DNA from: Ectocarpus siliculosus
Lineage: Eukaryota; Sar; Phaeophyceae; Ectocarpales; Ectocarpaceae
Assembly: GCA_000310025.1 (NCBI GenBank)
Contig: FN649727.1
Coordinates: 6,397,763-6,418,289, forward strand
Direction: 5' to 3'
Length of the DNA: 20,527 bases
Positions 10,401-20,263 of this stretch are shown one piece after another (the stretch's first letter is position 1; each line of letters starts with the position of its first letter). Under the pieces are notes generated by a model that saw nothing but the letters and a program-made list of their open reading frames with translations, did not search any database and was not told the origin of the DNA. The translations under genes were made by a program, and so were the position numbers.

Positions 10401-10648
10401 TTTTGTTCTATTTCGCCATCTCTGGTCCCCTGCCTGCACAAACTCGCCGTTTCCTTCTGCGCACCACCAAACGTTTTGCTGGGCCCGGTTTCTTGTCAAG
10501 ACCCGGCGAGCTGGCGGACATCTTCTCTGGCGATGGTTTCGAGATCCTGGTGGACGAACAAGGGGAACTACCCACGCGGGGCTCCACGGTGCCAGCGAAT
10601 TTCTTTGCTTGTCGAAAGCGACTGGCGACACCGACGAAGGAATACTGA
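7468..10648 (+). CDS. Rhodanese-like / class I SAM-dependent methyltransferase fusion protein
   Basis: Six exons are read: 7468-8007, 8433-8576, 8719-8777, 9074-9608, 9922-10016 and 10501-10648. All have GT-AG borders and consistent phase, giving 506 residues. Residues 1-31 are a hydrophobic leader (poly-Leu) followed by CCFVVP; a Phe just after the predicted cleavage resembles the heterokont plastid presequence, so plastid import is possible. Residues about 110-228 resemble rhodanese (VVLDLRPRADFRREHLEGS, then ELRTARDFLTNKGW), but no cysteine stands in the active-site loop. Residues about 250-506 are a Rossmann methyltransferase: motif I DLGCGSGRD (279-287), acidic D305 for the SAM ribose, HGHRFKCERLLPLL (410-423), LLPGGYFIWSTF and a C-terminal PGELADIF...FFACRK. 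A Gly/Ser-rich insert (about 324-387) splits the core. The substrate is unknown. TehB-like or thiol methylation is conceivable but unproven. It starts 109 bp after the COA4-like stop. Confidence 0.85.
8642..8654. repeat. Poly-G tract in intron 2 of the fusion gene
   Basis: A run of about 13 G bases lies within the intron 8577-8718. It is the only long homopolymer in this gene and does not affect the coding model. Confidence 0.7.
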
Positions 10649-11975
10649 TACTGCTACTGCACTAATTTGCTGCTGCTTGTTGCATTCCAGAGAGGTGCTG
10701 TACAAATCGTTGGAGATCATGCACTGGGGTGCTGCATTCGAACCAGCTTCCAGTGTTGCAGCCCCCGCCGTTTGTTAGGCTCCTTGTTGATGCAGCAGTT
10801 GCAAGATTGTCGTTTACTTTTGGGGGCACGTTGTGTTTTTTTATCCCGCTCGGTTCGCCGGTTGCTCGCCCTTTTATGTCGAGGGTGCTGCACGCGCTGG
10901 ATGTGCGCGCACAACGCGGTGTATACGTGAGCGGTATCGCCCACGTTTCAGAGGGAGAATTGGATGAACGTGTGATTCCGTTGTCGTGCAATCGTTATCG
11001 AGCTCTGCGCTGCGAGCGCTTTTTCCATACCGACCCTCGTAAGTTGGCCAGCTCTGTAGACTATTGTATAACGCTTTTTTTGGTTATACCTTCGCGACAC
11101 CGAGGGTGGTGCAGCTGTGTTCGGTTGTGCAACTGCCCTCCGGCTGGTCGGCTGCATGTGACGCGGAACGTCGGAGGTACATACTTGAAATAACGCATGG
11201 TACCAAAGGTTGGGAGCGATATTTCAAGTAGGTCAATTCGATCTGGCACACGCTCGCGCCAGACGGAGCTTTGTGGTTCGTATCTCAAAGCATCAAGCCA
11301 CAACTTGTTGTTCTGTTCATTCTTCGTTTTTCTTTCGTCCTAACAATCTAGAGTGTTGCAGCTAGGGGCATGGAGTGCTCAGTTCCTCCAGACGCGAAAC
11401 CAATTCAACACGGGAGCTGAACTCAATGACATGTGTAAACCCTCTTACGCAACTTCCTGATCCAGCCAACATTGTACCCCAACTCGAAACACGGGCGGTA
11501 CGAAGAACACTCTGACGCTCCATTCGCTTGGATTTTTATTCTACATGCAAGCCCAGGCTGCCACTCCGTTCTCACGGCCCCAAGCCAGACGTTTCTTGTG
11601 ACACTCGGGATTTTTCGACCGGAAACGTCGTTACTGTAAGGTCTGTATAGTAGAAACACCGCAACTGCGTGATATCACCCTCCCTGGTACAAATCGGTTC
11701 ATTCGTACGTCTAAAAATCGTTTTTCTTGACATGATGACGGCAACTCGTTCCTTGCGCACCCTTGCCCGCCCCGTGAACACTGGCACAGCAGTTCCACTA
11801 TGGTCAACGAACTCATCACTCCACGCACGCGGAATACACCGTCATGATATCGAGACACGTCACACACGCCAACCGGCAACAAGAGCAAATACAAATATTC
11901 GGCCCGCGCGTCACCGGAGTCACGATACATAAAATACGCCAGGAGGGAAGAAAACCCACCGCACGACAAACAAGT
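10649..11975. other. Convergent intergenic region, nothing coding recognised
   Basis: This lies between the stop codons of the fusion gene (plus) and the light-harvesting gene (minus). A plus frame from 10729 to 11193 is open for 154 codons but has no domain. A TTGCATTCCAG acceptor-like site at about 10690 is followed by an open stretch, so an alternative 3' exon of the fusion gene cannot be ruled out, although its stop at 10646-10648 gives a natural C-terminus. A hairpin is listed separately. Confidence 0.45.
11182..11230. repeat. Stem-loop, 15-bp arms with one mismatch
   Basis: The arms TACTTGAAATAACGC (11182-11196) and GCGATATTTCAAGTA (11216-11230) are inverted copies with one mismatch around a 19-base loop. 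It lies in the gap between two convergent genes. It could be a degenerate short inverted-repeat element or an RNA hairpin. No further evidence is visible. Confidence 0.6.
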
Positions 11976-14791
11976 CTAAATCCGCGAGACGATGTGCTCC
12001 AGAATACCCTTCCCGTCTACAACCTCCTGAACAATCATCCCCAACACGCCAATCATGGCGTACCGCCCGAGGTCGAGCTCCTGAGACTGGATCAACCGGA
12101 AGTCTTCGCCGTCTTTGGGCGCGAGACCCAGCGGGTCGAACCCAAGGTCTCTGCGATGCAACAATCGAATCGGGAAGGGTAGGGAAGAGAGGCAGACAGA
12201 GCATTAGGACTGGAAGCCATTAGTGGTGCAAGCCGAATTCCTGGGCCAGACCCTGCTCTTTCCTTACGAGTTGAATATCATCTCGGCGGGCTCAACGTTG
12301 GGGTATTACAAAAAGCGTACCCACCCAGATAAATATCAAGCATTTCAGTTGTGGACATCTGATCATCGTCCGGTGCGCGGACGTCCAACTCTCCGCAAAT
12401 TACCGAGATCTACACCTTGATCGTTGTACAAGACGCTCGGCACTCACCCCGGGTAGTACTCGGTTTTCAAGTTTCCCACCCCAGTCACGGGGCTGACGGT
12501 GCCCCACGCGTCCTTGATCGTCTGTCCCTCAATGAATGCGATCATGCCCAGCGAAGCTACCCAGAACAGGGGGTAGACCGTCGCGATTTGCTGGAATGGG
12601 GGTAGGGACAGAGTGCATGCGATTTGTCAGGGCGCGGGAACTAAGATATGAAAAAATTAGCAACCAAGGGTAGGCATCAGATTTATGTCATTGATTGTGG
12701 GACACAGATTCAATCATCCTGGTGAGTTTCTTTGGCCGTCTCTGAAATTCAGGTCAACACGCGTTCGTCAATTTGTAAGACATTTTGAGACAGGGGACAG
12801 AGAGAGATTCGAAACCAGACAAACATATACTAGGTGATAAACCTGAAGCCCCAAAACCACGCACACGACCAATGACCACGAACGGACTTCGCCCAGGTTT
12901 GAACAAAGATGCACCGTGCCGCAAAACATTTAGGTGTACGGCGCAACTTCAAGGACCGAGCATGTGGTGGGTCGGGCTACCCGGGAACGAAGACGACCAC
13001 GAAGAATCATATATTCGTCTGCCACTTGTTCCCATTGGCCATCACAGATTTGATGCTGCAGCCGATGAGGTGCTGGGGCCATTGGTAAATGTTTTTGAAC
13101 TTGAGTGGCTTGCCACATTGGCCGGCAATACAGAGATCGGTCTCCCATTGAGGGGCCATGGCGCAAAGTGCCAAGGAAATCAAGGAGGACAACCGATATG
13201 CGGTGATCGTACCTGAGCGTGCTCCACCGCAGGGCCGATGTACGCGGGGCCCATGAACAGCGGGTGGAATACCTCGCTGACAAGGATACCCACAGCAGCC
13301 AACATCGACACGCGGCCGTGCTTCAACTCAGCCTCGCGCCACTTCTTGATTGTCTCGGGATCCTGATTCGTAGCCAACCCTGCAGGGTCGAAGTACTTTC
13401 CCTGGCAGGATTTTGGCAGGGATGGGTGAGGAAGGAAAAGGCAGGAAAGAGTCGGTGGTTACTCGATGCGTTCGCGGAAATATTGGCGGCGTAAACCGGA
13501 GGTCTTCAGTGCCGGTAGAATATGTATACTTTCTAAATACACATGACGTGGCGTGTGGAATGGCGGATCTGATGGCAGAAGCTCGCATTCAGCGTACAGC
13601 TGGGTTCCTTCCAATCACAACCTGAGGATCCGTCCCAAACTCTGTTGGATATCTACTGTAATACATGCTCTTGTCTTCGGTTGTTACCATACGAGTGATG
13701 GGAGCACGTGTCATGCGAAAATTTCAGTTGAAGCCAATAGTTCCCGGTGGTTTAGCACACCAACGTCATCGGTGATCACAATTGGGGCACCATCGATTCA
13801 ACGAGGGCGTAACTTAGCATCTCTGAGCCCATGTATCCTAGTTCCGGTTTTCCTGGATTGCCATAGGTACATTGATGAATTTACCTTGTCCTGTAGACAT
13901 GCACTGGGGGCAAAACACGATATGTGATTACAGCTATTCGTTCTTGGTGAGAGAGTGTGGGATGATAAGCGTTTGTTGTAGAAGGGGAGCAGATGATTGT
14001 ATCTCTGTACAACGTAGACGACTGTCGTGTTCGAGAAGGCGCGTGTCATCAGCAAACGCACGTGACACCAGCAATCCTGCCATGTCAGGGGCATAATTTT
14101 TGACACCCTTTCCGGTGTTAGATTACATGATATCGGGTACCAGTTCCTCCAACGCACCTACAGCGTATCTACAGCGTAGTGAAACACGTTCCAGAGGTGC
14201 CGTGAGAGGGTGATTGATGTTCACGGTGAGTATGACACTAGACAACGGTGAGGTTAATGAGAGATTGGCCTAGACAGGTCGTAAGGCCCATCAACAGCAA
14301 TGGTGTAGTCTACTGGGCGTAAGTTCCCCGTGTGATGCACGCCTGTTTTTTCACGTATAGGATGAGAGCCGAATCCACCCGGAAGCAAAAGCTTTGCTCG
14401 CTACATGACTGGTCAGCATCAGGTGTTACGCAGAACATTGTTGTGACATCACAGCACAGGATGCGTCATTCTGGAATGTGACACTTCGAACGATTGCGAA
14501 AACCAGCAAAATTGCTGTGCCTGGGTTACACCGCCAACCCACTACGACGCAAGTGTATCCGATCTACAGCAGTACCCAAGCAACACGAAACAGGAAGCAT
14601 ACCTCGGCCGCCATTCCGAATGGCGCACCCGGCAATGAAGCTGCGTAGTCCGAGCCTGCGGTCATCTTGGGGGTCGAAGACGCAGCGACACGCGCAATGG
14701 AGGATCGCGGCGCCGCGATCGGTGCAACGAACGCCGCCGATGAGGCGATAAGGGTAGCGGCAGTGCCAAGGAACAACTGGGAGGTGACCAT
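11976..14791 (-). CDS. Fucoxanthin-chlorophyll a/c light-harvesting protein (LHC family)
   Basis: This is an antenna protein of the thylakoid membrane that binds chlorophyll a/c and fucoxanthin. Four minus-strand exons, 14603-14791, 13213-13401, 12448-12590 and 11976-12150, have introns of 1201, 622 and 297 bp, all GT-AG (donors GTATGC, GTACGA, GTGAGT), and keep phase to give 231 residues, normal for the family. Residues 1-42 form a two-part plastid presequence: a hydrophobic signal region, then SSAAFVAP, the heterokont ASAFAP-type cleavage motif with Phe. Helix 1 carries [17 protein letters not shown] (85-101), with the Glu/His/Arg set for chlorophyll ligation and helix pairing. Helix 2 is [20 protein letters not shown]. 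Helix 3 carries [20 protein letters not shown] (197-216). FDPAG and FDPLG precede helices 1 and 3. The ATG at 14791 follows a C/T-rich leader and fits the presequence. LHCF versus LHCR-type assignment needs a tree. Confidence 0.95.
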
Positions 14792-17134
14792 CTTAGTTGA
14801 GCTTGTCTTCGAGAACAGGTAGACGAGAATGTGGTGATGAGGTAGAGACAGAGGTGTGGGGAATGGTGGATGGTGCGGTGGCTGTTGACTGTTTGGCTGT
14901 TGTGATCAGATCCCAATAATGACTCACCGCCATCTCCGTAGAGGGCGACGTCACTCCTGTGAAACGACACCAATCTCACCGCATGTTTTTCGAGACTGCT
15001 GTGGGTATATCTCGAATGGGTAGTCTTTCTGTGTGTGTTTATATTATTCCTTAATTCTAGACCGCGAACCGCGGCCAGGGCAGGGGTAGTACCTGGCGAT
15101 GATATATCCTGACTAGCTTTCGTTGTGGTGTGTTTGAATCAACCGAACTACACACCTCGAGAAGCGCCGAAAATGAGTAGAGCATCTTACCTATAAAATA
15201 GTGCTCTGGTATTCCATCATGGGCTGCTGCCTCATTTCACAGTCTGGCTGACATACACTACTGCAATATTTGACCACAGATATTTTGTCTCGAATGGGTA
15301 GGCTACAGCAGTCTCAATATGGTGTGATACATATCACGAGAGGATCAGTAAATACACAACGTAGATTACGGCAGTACGTGTATCAGCAGGGTGTGGTGGG
15401 ATCATACTTCTTCCGGATACCCGTCATGAACCACAACATATACTTAGACTGCAGGTGCTTTGCTGTTGTTCGGATCGCACCTCTCAGGCGTGTGAGGCTC
15501 GGAAATCCCCACGGAACTCCCCGCCAAGCTCTAAACACCTGGCACAAATCTAGCTGCACAGCAGTCGCAGTACACCCAACCCCAAGTCAACCATGACATG
15601 CATATGAACATGTACAGTCTACACACACACGCACACAGCGCGGTTCCTGTGGTGCTGCACCTTTCGAGCACGCTCCATTGCCTCCAGGCAAACAAACATG
15701 TTTCGAAAGAAACCCGAGAAAAGACTTGGACGAAGAAGAAATCAGTTCAAGCAGAGGGGGTGATCGACGTCGATCCCCCCCCCACAAAATTGCCATGGTC
15801 GTTACGATCGTTATCTCTTCGCCGTTAGGATCGTTACATTTTCGCCATCAAATCATCATTCATGTTGCCCACTCCGAAGGGCGTTGTCTTTGGCATCATT
15901 CATTCGTGCTGCCCACTCCGCCACAATTCTCCCACTCCTCCTACTTCCTGCACCCCCCTGAGAGACAGAGTGAAGAAGACAGCGAAGAAGGTGCGCCACA
16001 CCGACCAATGCGACTCAAGAGGGTTAGGTTGAACACGGTAGGTAGTAAGAAGATGACGTCGTAAAATCACACAACTCGCCCCCTCCGTCTGAGCGTCCGT
16101 GGTGGCCTATGACCGCTTCATTCAACTCTCTTTCTACTTTTGCTTTTTAAGAATAGGGCGGTATCGAATGAAGAACAACTACCTTTGGGTGCTCCCTACA
16201 GTGAGCAGCTAGAAAGCCTAAGCAGATCATCGCAGCGTCATCGCAGCGTGGTTGTGTTGTTGGTAACTTTAGTATCAATCGTGGCTGGCTGGTGAATCGC
16301 ATTCCGCACTTGTCTTGTTGTCGACGAGACCAGACCACTATCATTTCGCGATGCATTCTGAGATGTTGGCTAGTTTCGTCAAGCAGAGCGCCCATCAACG
16401 CTTTCTCCTAGACGGCCCACACCCCCGACACAACAAGCGATGGCCACAAGTACCCATGTTGCAGCCCGCCGGGTACTGCACGTTAGCTTGCTGCCCTTGA
16501 CAACTTCGCTTCCGAGCCGCGGGAGTCGAACAACAGCGAAAGGGATGTGTTCGTTGTGATTTGATCAATTTCGTGGGTAGCACTTTGTTTTTCTTCTTAT
16601 TTCACGGCCAGCTGTTGTGTGTCCGATGTCCTCCTACGAAAATGTTAAATGCCTTCAGCAGGTCATTCCGCTGCTTCTTCCCGTAAATCACACACACAAA
16701 CCGTTTCTCTCATTGCTTTGCACCGCTGCTCTCGACTGGGTGTTGTTTTTCATGAATCAGGAGAATCTCAACGAGCTACAACGATCATCCTTCCCTCGGG
16801 AGCTGTCGGCGGAAGAAGAAGAAGAAGAAAGCGGAGAGGTTCCACCTACGCATACAGACACCCTACCTTAGAGAGACGTACTGCGGTGAGACGGTCTGTG
16901 GAATATTCCTATGTGTTTTTGTAGGCGGGAATAAACTACGAACAATGATGAGGACAAAATGCATGATAGGATTTTGGCTTCATGATAGAAGAGTATACGG
17001 GATACGACAAATCGTTCCGTATTGGTGTCGAACAGGTGACAGTGTCATGGAGCTGCATGACCTGTGCTGGTGTGTTGAGGGCGCGTTTTTTTCAGTGAAA
17101 GTTTCACACTTTGACTTTATTTAGTAACAACGGT
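14792..17134. other. Upstream of the light-harvesting gene; no gene recognised
   Basis: The sequence next to the start codon (14792-14860) is C/T-rich on the minus strand, consistent with a 5' untranslated leader. I see no clear TATA box at a sensible distance. Beyond it, open frames are short and overlap on both strands. The motif TCTCGAATGGGTAG occurs twice (15010-15023 and 15288-15301), and a palindrome lies at 15756-15780. A GAA run (about 16810-16829) gives a short acidic stretch in one frame. None of this supports a gene. Confidence 0.45.
15756..15780. repeat. Palindrome GATCGACGTCGATC with G/C arms
   Basis: The 14-base core at 15762-15775 is a perfect palindrome flanked by a G run on the left and a C run on the right, extending the symmetry to about 25 bases with one interruption. 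It could extrude a small cruciform or bind a dimeric protein. Chance is also possible. Confidence 0.55.
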
Positions 17135-17280
17135 TTATTTAACTCGTGCGAGTCCGTCGTCCATATATTGCAACATCTCCAGGCTGGCATGCGCCCCCAA
17201 AGTTACCACCAGTCGAGTCAATAATCTCACGCACTCTTCACCTACCAGTACAATCCATTGTTTTTTAGAAAATAGCGCAC
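17135..17280 (-). other. Possible 3' coding exon, unidentified
   Basis: On the minus strand this stretch stays open and reads ECVRLLTRLVVTLGAHASLE, then MLQYMDDGLARVK and a stop, with codon-like composition and an AATAAA-like sequence just after. Upstream, the same frame continues through an unconvincing region into a GCN repeat. A TGGTAG acceptor-like site precedes GTGAAGAG. I recognise no family and could not find joining exons, so this is only a candidate. Confidence 0.25.
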
Positions 17281-17517
17281 GCGAGACATGTACCAGCATG
17301 CTATATTCCATACAGTGCGACCGGAGAAGTGTGACCAGCGACAAGCAATTTCGTTCAGTTCGCCGGGGGAAGCGAAAACAGATAATACATAGACTATGCA
17401 TAGAGAGCAGACGTGCAGCATGGTTTCTGTCCCATCTCACTGAATCGAAATGTTTGGCCCTGGTTTCGCAGCGCCAGCCCCAATGGAGCAAGTCTAGCTC
17501 TACGATGATTACGCGGG

Positions 17518-17680
17518 GGGCAGCCGCAGCCGCAGCGTTAGCTTCGGCGGCGGCAGAAGCACCAGCAACGGCAACAACAGCATCGGCAGCATCAGCAGCA
17601 TCAGCAGCATCAGCACCAGCACCAGCACCACCAGCATCGGCAGCGCCGGCGGCAGCACGAACGGCACGGAGACGGGCGAA
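17518..17680. repeat. Imperfect GCA/TCA trinucleotide repeat
   Basis: About 160 bp are built of GCA, GCC, TCA and ACC triplets in register. Frames on both strands stay open for that reason: Ala/Ser/Pro-rich on plus, Ala/Asp/Val-rich or Leu-rich on minus. No surrounding gene is identified, so open frames here are probably by-products of the repeat. Confidence 0.85.
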
Positions 17681-17966
17681 ACGGCGAGTGAACACAAACG
17701 GCCTGTATACCTAGATAGTGTTGTGAATGATGACATATACAATCTACATTGCGTCGGAAAGATTATTGATGGGGAGAAAACTCCACACAAAATAACAGCG
17801 ATTCGACCGACTACAGCATCTGAAATCGTATTCTGTGCACTCTGTAGAAATGCTTATCTTCTGTTTGTGTAAGCCTTGCTCGAAGTGGCCAGACAATTCT
17901 CCATCGTTCGCCCATATCAAATCACAAGTACATGTAAATGTTTTGATCTATACCCTAGACTGCGTA

Positions 17967-18470
17967 CCCCGGGTCGTCCACAAGGACATCGACATCGATC
18001 ATTGTTGCTGTTAGCTCATGGCGTGCTGTACCCGCGTACCGAGGTGCTTGAAATTCGCCCCTGGTCACGGAGAGGTTCTTCCATCGATCGATCGCCGTGA
18101 CTACGCCACACGAGTGGCCCGATCTGCCCTAAACCGTGCCCCGGGTCGTCCACAAGGACATCGATCATTGTTGCTGTTAGCTCGTGACGTTTTGTGCCCG
18201 CGTATCGGGTTGCCTGAAATTCGCCCCCGGTCACGGAGAGGTTCTTCCATCGATCGATCGCCGTGACTACGCCACACGAGTGGCCCGATCTGCCCTAAAC
18301 CATGCCCCGGGTCGTCCACAAGGACATCGATCATTGTTGCTGTTAGCTCGTGACGTGTTGTGCCCGCGTACCGGGTTACCTGAAATTCGCCCCCGGTCGC
18401 GGAGAGGTTCTTCCATCGATCGATCGCCGTGACTACGCCACACGAGTGGCCCGATCTGCCCTACACCGTG
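17967..18470. repeat. 166-bp tandem repeat, three copies
   Basis: Units begin at CCCCGGGTCGTCCACAAGGA at 17967, 18139 and 18305. The first is 172 bp owing to an extra ATCGAC hexamer; the second and the third are 166 bp. Copies are roughly 95 percent alike by eye and contain the landmarks CATCGATCGATCGCCGTGAC and CACACGAGTGGCCCGATCTG. The last copy decays after CCCGATCTGCCCTACACCGTG. A stray CCCCGGGTCGTCCA recurs at about 18560. The period is not a multiple of three, and near-identical open frames in successive units follow from the repeat, not from a gene. Confidence 0.93.
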
Positions 18471-19629
18471 TCTTCGCTTGCATCGAGCATCACTGGAGTC
18501 ACGGAGAGAGGCGTTAATTACTCCGTGACAAACATCACACGTATGGGCTCACCGGCTGCCCCGGGTCGTCCAAGTCGATGTCGAATAGGTAGATGTTGCA
18601 TGTCTTGACAGATTGTGCAAGTAGAGCACTGAACCTAAGGAGTAAAAGCTTCCGGTTGCGCTCAAAAGCATACCTTCGTAGTTTGGAAAACGGTAGGGGG
18701 AGAGCTTCAAAGAACGAAACAACGGCAAGCTCCGAAAGGAGGCGATTAGGACGCACGTACATATATACCCCGACGTATCGCGGTCGACATGAGTTTCTCT
18801 CCCCTAACGCATAACGAACAACAAGCAAAAGACACGAAACCATCCTCCTGCCTTCCGCTCGGAAACTGATGGCAAAAGTGTGTACAGTACAGCCATGGGA
18901 ACAGAAGCTGCTTTTCATTACGGGTGTGATGTAGATATCCCGTATGTAGAAATACCTGACCTGTCTTCTGTGCACACGTATATTTGCTATTACCCGCCGC
19001 GCGATAACCCAATTAAGGGAGGGATGCTGCTTGCTTGTTGCTCTAGATGCGTATTCCGCTAGCGCAGTGCTCGAGCGTTCGACTTGTGCCGCGGGCATAC
19101 GTGCCCCCGAAAAGGCAACTCTGGATCCTAGCCGCGTGACGGTCGAACGAAAAATATCAGTATTAGACTATTGATATTAGTTTGACTTTCCTATCAGAAA
19201 CTACGATATTCTGTCACCAACTCTTTCTTCATGTAAACTGTGCCACAGCATGAGTGAGTACAGTTTCAAATACTTCATAAGAATAATAGCACTTCACATT
19301 TTAGATGGTAGAGACACCTCTTTCTCTCAACAGTTGAGGTTGTTGTTCACTATACAACAGCAAACGCGCAAACAACAACAGCGTGCCGGCAGTCCTTAGA
19401 CAAAAAGGGAAACAGGCTGGCCGGCGCTGTGTATAGTGACAGGTAACGTTCGCGTCCGTCCCACGTCTCACGCCCTACTCGTTTTTTCCTCGCTCAGCAA
19501 CACATTTAAGTTGCTGACCCTCGTATTTTGCACGGATTCGGCTTGTTCCGGCCCTTGTCTCTCTTCTTCGATCTTGTTTGTCCGCTTGTCTTCGCTACAA
19601 CTGCATTGGCGCCCCTCCCTCCCCTTCAG
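18471..19629. other. Intergenic stretch, nothing recognised
   Basis: The minus frame 18535-19098 is open for 187 codons but shows no domain and overlaps a fragment of the 166-bp repeat. The rest is AT-richer with small inverted motifs such as CACTATACA/TGTATAGTG near 19347 and 19430. No RNA gene was seen. Confidence 0.4.
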
Positions 19630-19791
19630 GACCTCCCCCAGCTCCGCACAAGCGTTGGCTGCCCCGCCTGGAGAGGCTGACATCCAGTGGAAAGTCGTGT
19701 TCGACGGAAACAACCGCCAGAACACAACTGTTCACCACTGGGAGTTCAGGAACATTGCCACGAGGGAGCTCATCGGGCACTCCGATGATGC
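19630..19791 (+). CDS. Candidate exon of an unidentified gene
   Basis: The stretch follows a pyrimidine-rich tract ending CCCTTCAG and ends GATGATGC before a GTGAGC donor. It encodes an ordinary-looking peptide with QWKVVFDGNNRQNTTVHHWE and FRNIATRELIGHSDDA. I do not recognise the family. No start codon is found upstream in frame, and the next exon was not located within the window. Without the splice, the frame ends at a stop two bases after the donor. Low confidence. Confidence 0.35.
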
Positions 19792-20263
19792 GTGAGCGTG
19801 AATTAATTATGATGGTGGTGGTGGTAGTGACAATGGTTTTGAGTTCGTGCAAGGAAGGCGGAAAGAGAAGTTGATCAATACAAATTACATTCGCTTCGGT
19901 ATCCACCACATGATTGTCTCTTGACCCAAAAGAAAACCATGACATATTGAAATAGGGCCGCATTCTCATTTGGTTCGAGAAGTTACAGAATACTGGCCAC
20001 AGACTAGATTCCAAAGTATCGCAATATCCTCCAAGACCGCCCCCCGCCATGAAAAGCCTCCCCTCTCCAAATCCCCGTGCTATAATACGGAAAGTATGGT
20101 GTTTATCTCCTCAGCCTCCTTCTAGCCCTACAGAATCGATGTTGACAACAACAACAGCAAATAACAACCGCAACAACTAACTGTGTTTTAGCAACAGCAA
20201 CAGCATTTTTCACTCTCTCTCATATGCGCCGCCATGGTCTCCGCACCCGCGTGACCAATAAAC

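Noticed and set aside
10729-11193. Plus-strand 154-codon frame downstream of the fusion gene
   Set aside because: No domain and no in-frame joining donor found. The fusion gene already has a natural stop at 10648. Kept only as a remote chance of an alternative 3' exon.
15010-15301. 14-bp motif TCTCGAATGGGTAG occurring twice as possible element ends
   Set aside because: The copies are in direct orientation, similarity stops outside 14 bases, and no duplication or terminal structure is seen.
18018-18432. Two near-identical 82-codon open frames
   Set aside because: They are produced by the 166-bp tandem repeat and end at the same relative place in each unit.
17967-18470. CRISPR-like array
   Set aside because: The whole 166-bp unit is repeated head to tail without unique spacers, and the window is eukaryotic.
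18535-19098. Minus-strand 187-codon frame
   Set aside because: No recognisable domain, atypical composition and overlap with a fragment of the tandem repeat.
19347-19439. CACTATACA/TGTATAGTG inverted pair as a tiny MITE
   Set aside because: Only nine bases pair and no target-site duplication is visible, so chance is likely.
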